NCBI GenBank assembly: GCA_021817755.1 | Contig: JAKAGC010000044.1 | Span: forward strand, 1 to 12,571 | Reading direction: 5' to 3' | Length of the DNA: 12,571 nucleotides | DNA from: Acidobacteriota bacterium | Lineage (GTDB): Bacteria; Acidobacteriota; Aminicenantia; UBA2199 | Shown: positions 1 through 7,442 of the stretch, in pieces | Position numbering within the stretch: the first letter of the stretch is position 1 | Layout: each line of letters begins with the position of its first letter | The notes under the pieces: generated by a model | The model's database searches: none | The model's input: the letters and a program-made list of their open reading frames with translations, nothing else | Told to the model about the DNA's origin: nothing | Made by a program: the position numbers and the translations under genes

Positions 1-1
1 A

Positions 2-490
2 GAAGGTATAAAAGCCATGCTGAACGATGGGTATCGGATATTTGTTGAAGTAAGTCCCCATCCCGTTCTCACAAGGGAAATACAGGAAATACTCGATGCG
101 GCTGGGGTAAAAGATGGATTCGTATTTGGTACCCTTAAACGGGATGAAAACGAAAAGCAAATGCTTTCCGAATCCATGGAGCTTATTTCAAAAGCACGTA
201 ACTCCACTCCAACCCAGAACGAAATTCAATCCTTTTCCCGGCAGACAAACCCGCTTATTGGCAAGGGAAAGGAATTTATTATTGAAACCATCAGACAATC
301 CATCCGTGAGATATTACCCGGGAAAGATCTTCCATTACATGATCTATACCTGGGATTTTTTGAAATGGGATTCGATTCCATTAAAGCCCTTGCGTTTAAA
401 GACTTGTTATCACGAAAATTGGAATTACCGCTTCCTGTGACATTGGTTTTCGACCATCCCGATATTTACTCGATTACCGAATATATAATG
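2..490 (+). other. Remnant of the upstream PKS module: acyltransferase C-terminus plus ACP1
   Basis: The first ~35 residues end in EVSPHPVL, the usual C-terminal signature of cis-acting AT domains. A short linker leads directly to a carrier domain with the phosphopantetheine serine in MGFDSIKA (codon 377-379) and the FDHPD motif of PKS ACPs. No reductive domain lies between AT and ACP. If the missing part holds a KS, this module would leave a ketone. If it is a loading module, it simply supplies the starter. The window cannot distinguish these. Confidence 0.9.
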
Positions 491-3400
491 GCAGGATTAA
501 ACAGTCAGAATGAAGACAACAAGTCCGATATAACTCATCCCGGGATTAATGGGAACAAAGAACCTATTGCCATTATCGGGATGGCGTGCCGGTTCCCCGG
601 AGGTGCCAATAATCCGGACGCATTCTGGGAATTACTTAAAAATGGTAAACATACGGTTTCGGATATTCCCTCGGATAGATGGGATGGAGAAGCGTTTTAT
701 TCGAAAGAAATCACACCGGGTAAATCCAATACAAAGCGTGGGAATTTTTTATCAGGAGTAGATATTACTGCTTTTGATGCCGGATTTTTTAAAATATCTC
801 CAAAAGAAGCCAAATCCATGGACCCTCAACAAAGGCTACTTCTGGAATTAACGGTAGAAGCCCTGGAAAATGCCGCTATTCCTATTTTAAGCATTAGAGG
901 AAAAGATGTAGGTGTGTTTATCGGGATATGTGGTGATGATTATAAAAAATCCCATCTTCATTCGCCCGATTTGCAAACCATAGATGCCTATTCTGCAACC
1001 GGTTCGATGCAAGGACCGGCAGCAGGTAGGATCTCTTACTTCTTCGGTTTGAGAGGTCCCGCCATGTCGGTCGATACCGCCTGTTCATCCTCTCTTACAG
1101 CCCTTCATTATTCCATCCAATCGCTTCGCTCCGGGGAATGCAATACCGCTATTATCGGTGGAGTCAATTGCATGCTCTCTCCCAATATGTATGTGTATTT
1201 AACACAGTTAAATTCTTTGTCCAATGACGGTATATGTAAAACTTTCGACGACAGCGCCGACGGATTTGGACGCGGCGAAGGCTCCGGAATTCTGATATTG
1301 AAGAGATTATCCGAAGCCCTAAAAAACAATGATAAAATTTTGGCCGTTATAAAAGGTTCTGCTGTAAATCATGATGGCGCCAGTGCCGGTTTTACCGCTC
1401 CAAATGGAACAGCACAACAGGAAGTAATTCAAAAAGCTCTATCAGATGCAGGAGTTCATCCGGCAGAAATCGATTATATCGAAACTCACGGCGCAGCTAC
1501 CCCTCTCGGAGACCCCATTGAAATACAGGCCATTGCCGAGGTATACGGCAAAGCCAGAAATATGGAGAATCCTATCCTGGTAGGTGCAGTAAAAACAAAT
1601 ATCGGACATGTTGAAGGCGCTTCCGGGATGGCAGGTATGATTAAAACGGTTTTATCCATGCAAAACAGCTATATTCCGCCTCACCTCCATGTTTCCGTTC
1701 CTAACCGCAAAATAGACTGGGAACATATCCCGGTAAAAATAAATACCGGATTGACCCCATGGAAATTTGGAGAAAAACCCATGAGAGCAGGTGTAAGCGG
1801 GTTTGGATTTAGTGGAACCAATGCCCATATTATTGTCGAAGAATCTCCCTTCGAAACCGAACCATCATCACCTCACCCACAAACCTGCCCTGCCCATATC
1901 CTTAATATATCTGCCAGAACACCTCTTGCGCTAAAAGCACTGGCCTCCAATTACATCGATTTCTTTTCCAAAAATTCCGATCAAGACCCGGACGATATCT
2001 GTTATACTGCTGCAACCGGTCGCTCTCATTTCGATTCAAGACTCTCAGTTGTAGGAAAAAATACCGGTCAATTACAAAAAAAACTGAACCTTTTTCTTTC
2101 CGGTGTAATGAATAATCTCGGTCCTGCATCCGATAAAAAAGGATTGAATAAGAAAATAGCCTTCCTGTTTACAGGGCAAGGATCACAATATATCGGAATA
2201 GGCAAAGAATTGTATGAAACAGAACCTGTGTTTAAATCCGAATTGGAAGCTTGCGATCAACTTTTTCAGCAATATATCGATACTTCCATTATTCATATTC
2301 TGTATTCCGAATCTGCTACAGAAGAATTCATGGAAAATGCAATATACGCTCAGCCCGTTATTTTTGCTGCCGAATACGCTCTATGTCAATTATGGCGATC
2401 ATGGGGGATCGAACCTTCACTTGTCATCGGCCACAGTATCGGTGAGTATACTGCTGCCTGTATTGCCGGTGTATTTTCTCTCGAAGATGCAATCAAATTG
2501 GTCTCCATCAGAGGGCAATTAATGCAAGCCGTAACGGAATCCGGTTTTATGGCAGGCGTTTTAACCACTGAAGAAAAAGCACGATCATTTATTGAGGGTT
2601 TTGAAAATGATGTTTCCATTGCGGCTGTCAACGCCCCGGAAAATGTAACTCTATCCGGCAGGAAAGAATCTCTCGAAAAAGTACTGACCCGGGTCAAACA
2701 GGAAAAGATTTTTATCGAAAATCTCCATATCACTCATGCATTTCATTCCATTGTTATGGAACCTTATGTGGATACATTCCTCCAAAAGATTAAAGAAATC
2801 ACTTTCTCAACTCCCAAATTGCATTTCATCTCTACCGTTACCGGAAGCACAGCCGGTGCAGATTTATGTAATCCCCAATACTGGGCCAATCATTTTAGCC
2901 GGACAGTACGCTATAATGACAGTATTAAAGCTGCACACCGGGAGGGATATCAATTATTTATCGAAATCGGAGGAACCGCTACCCTGACAGGATTAGCAGC
3001 TCAATCTCTACAGGGTGAGGATGTTCAACTTATCCCATCCCTCAGAAAAGGCAGGAATTCCTACGAACACATTTTAGCCGGTTTGTCCCAATTGTATATG
3101 CTCAATATCGATATCAACTGGGAAACATTTTATAAATCCTTTAACCGGACAAAAGTCATGCTTCCTAATTATCCCTTTCAACGGGAAAAATACTGGATGC
3201 ATAATATTCACTCCGTCACGATTGCAGAAAAAAAACAAATATTAAACGAAAATATAGTAATAGAGGAAAATACAAAAATGGAAAAGATTCTGAATGAATT
3301 AAAAGAAATGGTCCGGGCTATCTCCGATTTACAAAACGATGAACTCCATCCCGATGCCGAATTAATCGCATTGGGTCTCGATTCATTGATGTTAACCGAA

Positions 3401-5329
3401 TTGCGCAGAAAGATCACCGGACAATATGGGATCGAAATTTCCCTGAATGAATTCTTTATGGAATTAACAACATTGAACAAGATTGCCGAATGTATCCGGG
3501 AACGGTCTATACCTGTTGAAACTATTCAATTAAAACCAACTCCTGTTGAAAATGTACCGCTTCCTACTCCTCAGCATGAACAGATACCGCTTATGCATAC
3601 AGCTATTAAACAGGAACCCGTTAGACCAAAATATGAATTCAACCCTTCCGGTAATATTCCAGTTTCTGCCTTAGAGCGCATTTTTTCTCAACAAATGGAT
3701 ACACTCAAAGAGCATTCCCAGCGAATTTCCGATCTGGCTTCCAGGCAATTGGATTCCCTTAAGAACATGCCTTTTGCTTTACCTGGAATTCCCAATCCTG
3801 TTGTATCGGTTCCCACTGTACAGTCTACACAGCCCACGAATTTAACTCCAACAATGACTCCTCAGGTAACACCTGTTCCACATAAACCTTTCGATGCTGC
3901 CATCCCTGCTACCAAACCCGCAGCCAAACCCCTTAATTTTTCAGCTAATGCCGACCTCAGAAAGCGTGGACTTACTCCAAAGCAGCAAGTTCACCTGGAA
4001 GCACTTATCCAACGTTACACCAAACGGACAAATACGTCAAAAGAAGAGACCCGGAAATACCGTAAAGTCCTGGCAGATAGTAAAGCAACTGTTGGATTTA
4101 ATATTTCCACCAAAGAAATGCTATACCCCCTCATCGGTAAGCGCGCTGAAAAAGCCCGTATCTGGGATATCGACGGTAATGAGTATATCGATGTTACAAT
4201 GGGATTTGGCGTTTACCTTTTCGGTCATCATCCCGAATTCCTGAAAAAAGCATTTCAAGAACAACCCGAGTATCCAACGGAATTAGGGCCACGCTCCTAT
4301 GTGACAGGTGAAGCCGCTACCCTGATTTCCAAATTTACCGGCATGGAACGTGTCACCTTCGCCAATACCGGTACAGAAGCAGTAATGACTGCTATTCGTT
4401 TGGCCCGCGCATCAACCGGTCGCTCCAAAATCGCCATATTCACCCGCTCTTACCACGGACACTCCGACGGGACACTCGCTGTCTCTTCCATCAGAAACGG
4501 ACAACTCTTCTCTGAACCCGTATCCCCCGGAATTCCTAAAAGCGTGACAGATGAAATAATCGTCCTGGAATACCTCGATCCCCACTCGCTGGATTATATT
4601 CGCCAGCATGGATCACAATTGGCAGCCGTACTTCTCGAACCCGTTCAAAGCAGGTATCCCAATGTAAAACCCCTTGAATTCCTTCAAGAAGTAAGACGGA
4701 TTACAACCAATTCGGGAACCCTATTAATCTTCGATGAAATGATTACCGGTTTCCGCGTTCATCCCGGCGGTGCCCAGGCCCATTTTAATGTGAAAGCCGA
4801 TATATGTGCTTATGGAAAAATTGTCGGTGGTGGTCTTCCAATAGGCGTAATTGCCGGAAGCGCTCAATACATGGATCATATCGATGGTGGATTCTGGGAT
4901 TACGGTGACAGTTCTTATCCTGCCGTGGAAAGAACTTTCTTCGGGGGCACATTCTGTCAAAATCATGAAGCGATGCTGTCTGCTTACTCAGTTCTCAATT
5001 ATCTCGATCAACAAGGTCCCGAACTACAACACCAACTAAACTTAAAAACAAAGAAATTTGCAGATACATTAAATGCCTATTTTGAAGAAAATGATATCTC
5101 CATCCGGGTACACTATTTCTCTTCCATTTTCCGTTTTGAAATCCAGGGAGGTATGGATTTGTTTTATTTCCATATGCTGGAAAAAGGTGTGTATATCTGG
5201 GAATGGCGGGGATGTTTCCTCTCTACTGCCCATACCGAAGAAGATTTGAATCACATTATACAGGCTGCCAAAGAATCCGTTGCCGAACTGGAAGAAGGTG
5301 GATTTTCTCTCAGAAGTAAACGGAACTAA
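2..5329 (+). CDS. Type I polyketide synthase with C-terminal aminotransferase domain (AT-ACP-KS-AT-ACP-AMT), 5' partial
   Basis: This modular PKS extends an acyl chain with malonate and aminates the resulting beta-ketone, feeding the NRPS encoded next door. The reading frame is open from the first full codon, and its first residues match the end of an AT domain (EVSPHPVL), so the gene begins upstream and the ATG at 17 is internal. Counting residues from that ATG, the order is: AT tail (about 1-35), ACP1 (about 88-160, phosphopantetheine Ser121), KS (182-610, Cys356, His491, His531), AT (about 714-1015, Ser807, HAFHS at 907-911), ACP2 (1088-1160, Ser1123), a Pro/Thr/Gln-rich linker, and a class III aminotransferase (about 1316-1760, PLP lysine Lys1601). 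There is no KR, DH, ER or methyltransferase. The architecture is close to ItuA/MycA and, apart from a missing methyltransferase, to McyE. Those proteins continue into C-A domains, whereas here a stop codon falls right after the AMT. Confidence 0.97.
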   Translation, partial: EGIKAMLNDGYRIFVEVSPHPVLTREIQEILDAAGVKDGFVFGTLKRDENEKQMLSESMELISKARNSTPTQNEIQSFSRQTNPLIGKGKEFIIETIRQSIREILPGKDLPLHDLYLGFFEMGFDSIKALAFKDLLSRKLELPLPVTLVFDHPDIYSITEYIMAGLNSQNEDNKSDITHPGINGNKEPIAIIGMACRFPGGANNPDAFWELLKNGKHTVSDIPSDRWDGEAFYSKEITPGKSNTKRGNFLSGVDITAFDAGFFKISPKEAKSMDPQQRLLLELTVEALENAAIPILSIRGKDVGVFIGICGDDYKKSHLHSPDLQTIDAYSATGSMQGPAAGRISYFFGLRGPAMSVDTACSSSLTALHYSIQSLRSGECNTAIIGGVNCMLSPNMYVYLTQLNSLSNDGICKTFDDSADGFGRGEGSGILILKRLSEALKNNDKILAVIKGSAVNHDGASAGFTAPNGTAQQEVIQKALSDAGVHPAEIDYIETHGAATPLGDPIEIQAIAEVYGKARNMENPILVGAVKTNIGHVEGASGMAGMIKTVLSMQNSYIPPHLHVSVPNRKIDWEHIPVKINTGLTPWKFGEKPMRAGVSGFGFSGTNAHIIVEESPFETEPSSPHPQTCPAHILNISARTPLALKALASNYIDFFSKNSDQDPDDICYTAATGRSHFDSRLSVVGKNTGQLQKKLNLFLSGVMNNLGPASDKKGLNKKIAFLFTGQGSQYIGIGKELYETEPVFKSELEACDQLFQQYIDTSIIHILYSESATEEFMENAIYAQPVIFAAEYALCQLWRSWGIEPSLVIGHSIGEYTAACIAGVFSLEDAIKLVSIRGQLMQAVTESGFMAGVLTTEEKARSFIEGFENDVSIAAVNAPENVTLSGRKESLEKVLTRVKQEKIFIENLHITHAFHSIVMEPYVDTFLQKIKEITFSTPKLHFISTVTGSTAGADLCNPQYWANHFSRTVRYNDSIKAAHREGYQLFIEIGGTATLTGLAAQSLQGEDVQLIPSLRKGRNSYEHILAGLSQLYMLNIDINWETFYKSFNRTKVMLPNYPFQREKYWMHNIHSVTIAEKKQILNENIVIEENTKMEKILNELKEMVRAISDLQNDELHPDAELIALGLDSLMLTELRRKITGQYGIEISLNEFFMELTTLNKIAECIRERSIPVETIQLKPTPVENVPLPTPQHEQIPLMHTAIKQEPVRPKYEFNPSGNIPVSALERIFSQQMDTLKEHSQRISDLASRQLDSLKNMPFALPGIPNPVVSVPTVQSTQPTNLTPTMTPQVTPVPHKPFDAAIPATKPAAKPLNFSANADLRKRGLTPKQQVHLEALIQRYTKRTNTSKEETRKYRKVLADSKATVGFNISTKEMLYPLIGKRAEKARIWDIDGNEYIDVTMGFGVYLFGHHPEFLKKAFQEQPEYPTELGPRSYVTGEAATLISKFTGMERVTFANTGTEAVMTAIRLARASTGRSKIAIFTRSYHGHSDGTLAVSSIRNGQLFSEPVSPGIPKSVTDEIIVLEYLDPHSLDYIRQHGSQLAAVLLEPVQSRYPNVKPLEFLQEVRRITTNSGTLLIFDEMITGFRVHPGGAQAHFNVKADICAYGKIVGGGLPIGVIAGSAQYMDHIDGGFWDYGDSSYPAVERTFFGGTFCQNHEAMLSAYSVLNYLDQQGPELQHQLNLKTKKFADTLNAYFEENDISIRVHYFSSIFRFEIQGGMDLFYFHMLEKGVYIWEWRGCFLSTAHTEEDLNHIIQAAKESVAELEEGGFSLRSKRN
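560..3200 (+). other. Extension module core: ketosynthase and malonyl-type acyltransferase
   Basis: The KS spans about 560-1850, from EPIAIIGMACRFPGG to GFSGTNAHIIVEE. It has the nucleophile in DTACSSS (codon 1082-1084) and the two histidines in ETHGAAT (1487-1489) and NIGHVEG (1607-1609). The AT spans about 2156-3060, with FLFTGQGSQY, the catalytic serine in GHSIGEYTAA (2435-2437) and HAFHS at 2735-2749. In cis-AT PKSs HAFHS goes with malonyl-CoA and YASH with methylmalonyl-CoA. The post-AT stretch ends at YPFQREKYW, and ACP2 follows within about 80 bases, so the module has no beta-carbon reducing domain. Malonate specificity is inferred from the motif only. Confidence 0.93.
3264..3280 (+). 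promoter_or_regulatory. Internal Shine-Dalgarno-like site and ATG at the ACP2 boundary
   Basis: Inside the PKS gene, AGGAAAAT (3264-3271) is followed 6 bases later by an in-frame ATG (3278). The same octamer precedes the start codon of the next gene, and homology between the two ACP-AMT copies starts at this ATG. It is either a relic of an ancestral gene start or a working internal start that would yield a free ACP-AMT protein of 683 residues. The AGG-to-ATG spacing of 11 bases is on the long side, so real initiation is uncertain. Confidence 0.35.
3278..5329 (+). repeat. Tandem ACP-AMT duplication, copy 1 (ACP2-AMT1)
   Basis: This is the first of two direct paralogous copies of a carrier-aminotransferase didomain. 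ACP2 carries its serine in GLDSLML (3383-3385). The linker contains an amphipathic stretch (LERIFSQQMDTLKEHSQRI) and then a Pro/Thr-rich region. AMT1 keeps NTGTEAV, SYHGHSD, FDEMITGFR and the Schiff-base lysine in YGKIVGGG (4817-4819). ACP2 and ACP3 are identical at 61 of 73 residues, and the AMTs are very similar over their full length. The linkers have diverged much more. The stop codon aligns with Asn (7443-7445) in copy 2, so copy 1 ends where the shared region ends. Confidence 0.95.
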
Positions 5330-5417
5330 ATGGCTTTATTCGTCTCAAATCGCCTTCCGAATGCACTATACCAATATAGTACTACACAATGAATAGAAAT
5401 AAATTAGGAAAATGAAA
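5330..5417 (+). other. 88-bp spacer between the PKS and NRPS genes
   Basis: The two genes are close enough for one transcript, and I see no terminator or convincing promoter between them. The spacer holds a weak inverted repeat and an SD site just before the second gene. The first gene's stop is followed at once by an in-frame ATG and 20 codons ending at 5392 (TGA); nothing suggests it is translated. The nonamer AATATAGTA occurs here (5373-5381) and also upstream of the ACP2 ATG (3251-3259), so part of this spacer may share ancestry with the AT-ACP2 linker. Confidence 0.8.
5365..5384. repeat. Short AT-rich inverted repeat with overlapping palindrome
   Basis: ACTATA (5365-5370) and TATAGT (5375-5380) are perfect inverted arms around CCAA. 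The right arm overlaps the palindrome TAGTACTA (5377-5384). The hairpin has one G-C pair per stem and no following T-run, so it is not a credible rho-independent terminator. A weak RNA structure or a binding site is possible, as is chance. Confidence 0.3.
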
Positions 5418-5420
5418 ATG
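5406..5420 (+). promoter_or_regulatory. Ribosome binding site that selects the ATG at 5418
   Basis: AGGAA (5406-5410) lies 9 bases (AGG to ATG) before the ATG at 5418. It is only 3 bases from the alternative in-frame ATG at 5412, which is too close. The 5418 start also makes the protein begin MEEILNELK, matching MEKILNELK at the start of the paralogous unit. An in-frame TAA at 5400-5402 rules out a longer protein. Confidence 0.75.
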
Positions 5421-7442
5421 GAAGAAATTTTAAATGAACTGAAAACAATGGTTCGGGCCGTTTCCGATTTGCATCAAGATGAGCTTCATAATGATATTGA
5501 ATTAATCGCAATGGGCCTCGATTCATTGATGTTGACCGAATTACGCAGAAAGATCACCGGACAATATCAAATTGAAATCTCCTTGAATGAATTCTTCATG
5601 GAATTAACCACATTAACTAAAATTGCCGGTTTCATTAAAGAACAAATTCATCCAGGAAGAAACATTCTTGAGGAAAACCCGGTCGAAGAGTCCCCGCTTA
5701 TAAATTTCTCGCATAATGAGATAAAACTCCTACTCCCTCCTCAACCTGAGTATATTCCTTCCTTTCCTGATGATGAACAGGAATCTTCAATCGAGCGTAT
5801 TTTAACTCATCAATTGTCTGCGATGAAAGATCATACCCAGCGAATATATGATATCGCCTTGCAACAATTGGAATCGTTTCAACATTTTCATTTTCCCACA
5901 GACTTTCTTAACACTCCTTCGATTTCAATTCCCGATTATTCTCCTGCCCATGCCTCATCTTCCGAGTTTGCAACTCACCAATCCATGCCCACCTCTCATT
6001 TTTCTCCATCCGCTTCAAATTCTGAGATAAAATCAATACCCAAGCCTCTTAATTTCTCCCCGACTCCAAACCTCAGAAAAAGAGAATTCACCCCCGTACA
6101 ACAAGCTCACCTGGACCAACTCATTAAGCGTTATACGACAAAGACACAAACCTCCAAATCAATGGCTCAAAAATACCGAAAAGTACTGGCTGATAGTAAA
6201 AGTGCTGCAAGTTTCAGTTTGGATACAAAAGAAATGATATACCCTATCGTTGGTAAGAATGCCTCAGGAGCCCGCATCCGGGACATTGACGGGAACGAAT
6301 ATGTCGATGTAACCATGGGATTCGGTGTTTATCTTTTCGGGCACCATCCCGAATTTATAGAAAAAGTGCTACGTGAACAACCTGAAGATATCACCCAATT
6401 GGGCCCCCGTTCTTACTTAACCGGTAAAGCAGCTTCGCTCATCTCCAAATTCACCGGCATGGAGCGCATCACTTTTGCCAACACCGGAACTGAAGCCGTA
6501 ATGACTGCCATTCGATTGGCACGTGCTGCTACAGGACGAACCAAAATTGCCATTTTTACCCGTTCTTACCACGGCCACTCAGATGCATCTCTTATTATTT
6601 CATCCATAAGGAACGAACAAATCGTTTCCGAACCCATGTCCCCCGGAATTCCAAGGAGTGTCGTCGATGAGACCATTGTATTCGATTACCTGGCTCCCAA
6701 TACTCTCGATATCCTTCGTAAATATGCCCCGCAACTAGCTGCAGTATTGGTTGAACCCATCCAAAGCCGTTTCCCTGGCGTTAATCCCGGAGAATTTCTC
6801 CGTGAATTAAGACAAATCACGAGTAACTCCGGGGCCCTACTTATATTCGATGAAATGATTACCGGGTTCCGTATTCATCCCGGCGGAACACAAGCCTACT
6901 TTAACGTGGACGCCGATATTTGTGTGTTCGGAAAAGTAGTCGGTGGAGGATTTCCCATTGGAGTTATTGCCGGAAAAGCAAAATACATGGATCATATCGA
7001 TGGAGGAGATTGGGATTATGGCGATGGTACTTACCCTGCCATCGAAAGAACCTTCTTCGGTGGTACGTTCTGCCAGAACCACAGAGCCATGTTATCCGTT
7101 TGCACTGTCCTCGAATACCTCGAACAACAAGGTCCCGAACTCCAACTCCAATTAAACCAAAAAACAAAAAAATTCGCAGATACTCTTAATACTTATTTTG
7201 AAGAAAATAATATCGCCATCCGGGTTAACTATTTTGCTTCCATTTTTCGTTTTGAAATCCAAAGCGGTTTGGATTTGTTTTATTATCATATGCTGGAAAA
7301 AGGCGTCTATATCTGGGAATGGCGCGGCTGTTTTCTTTCAACAGCACACACCGAAGAAGACTTAAATCATATCATTCAGGCTGTAAAAGAAACCGTTTCC
7401 GAACTCGAAAAAGGCGGCTTTTCTCTTAAAGGAAAATCAAAC
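5418..7442 (+). repeat. Tandem ACP-AMT duplication, copy 2 (ACP3-AMT2)
   Basis: This is the paralogue of 3278-5329 in the same orientation. ACP3 has its serine in GLDSLML (5523-5525). The linker has the matching amphipathic segment (IERILTHQLSAMKDHTQRI). AMT2 keeps NTGTEAV, SYHGHSD, FDEMITGFR and the catalytic lysine in FGKVVGGG (6933-6935). A 24-base run is identical between copies (3404-3427 and 5544-5567). All recognisable catalytic residues are kept in both copies while the linkers have drifted, which suggests both are under selection. In this copy the frame continues past the shared end into the C domain. Confidence 0.95.

Noticed and set aside
17..19. ATG at 17 as the true start of the PKS gene
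   Set aside because: The frame is open upstream to the window edge, and the residues around it are the C-terminal end of an AT domain, so the protein must begin before the window.
3200..3278. McyE-like C-methyltransferase or ketoreductase between AT and ACP2
   Set aside because: Only about 80 bases separate the post-AT motif from the ACP, so there is no room for another domain.
5365..5384. Transcription terminator between the two genes
   Set aside because: The stem is six mostly A-T pairs with no U-tract, and the genes act in one pathway 88 bp apart, so cotranscription is more likely.
5330..5392. 20-codon ORF beginning directly after the PKS stop codon
   Set aside because: It is very short, with no recognisable peptide features and no clear dedicated SD site; it is more simply the in-frame read-out of the spacer.
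5412..5414. ATG at 5412 as start of the NRPS gene
   Set aside because: It is only 3 bases from the SD-like AGG and adds two residues not matched in the paralogous copy; the ATG at 5418 has proper spacing.
4724..7082. Pair of similar minus-strand ORFs at 4724-4966 and 6837-7082
   Set aside because: They resemble each other only because both are antisense to the conserved PLP-lysine region of the two AMT copies; they are shadows of the real coding frames.
3278..7442. Assembly artefact creating a false duplication
   Set aside because: The copies differ at many synonymous and amino acid sites, and their linkers are distinct, so they are genuine diverged paralogues.
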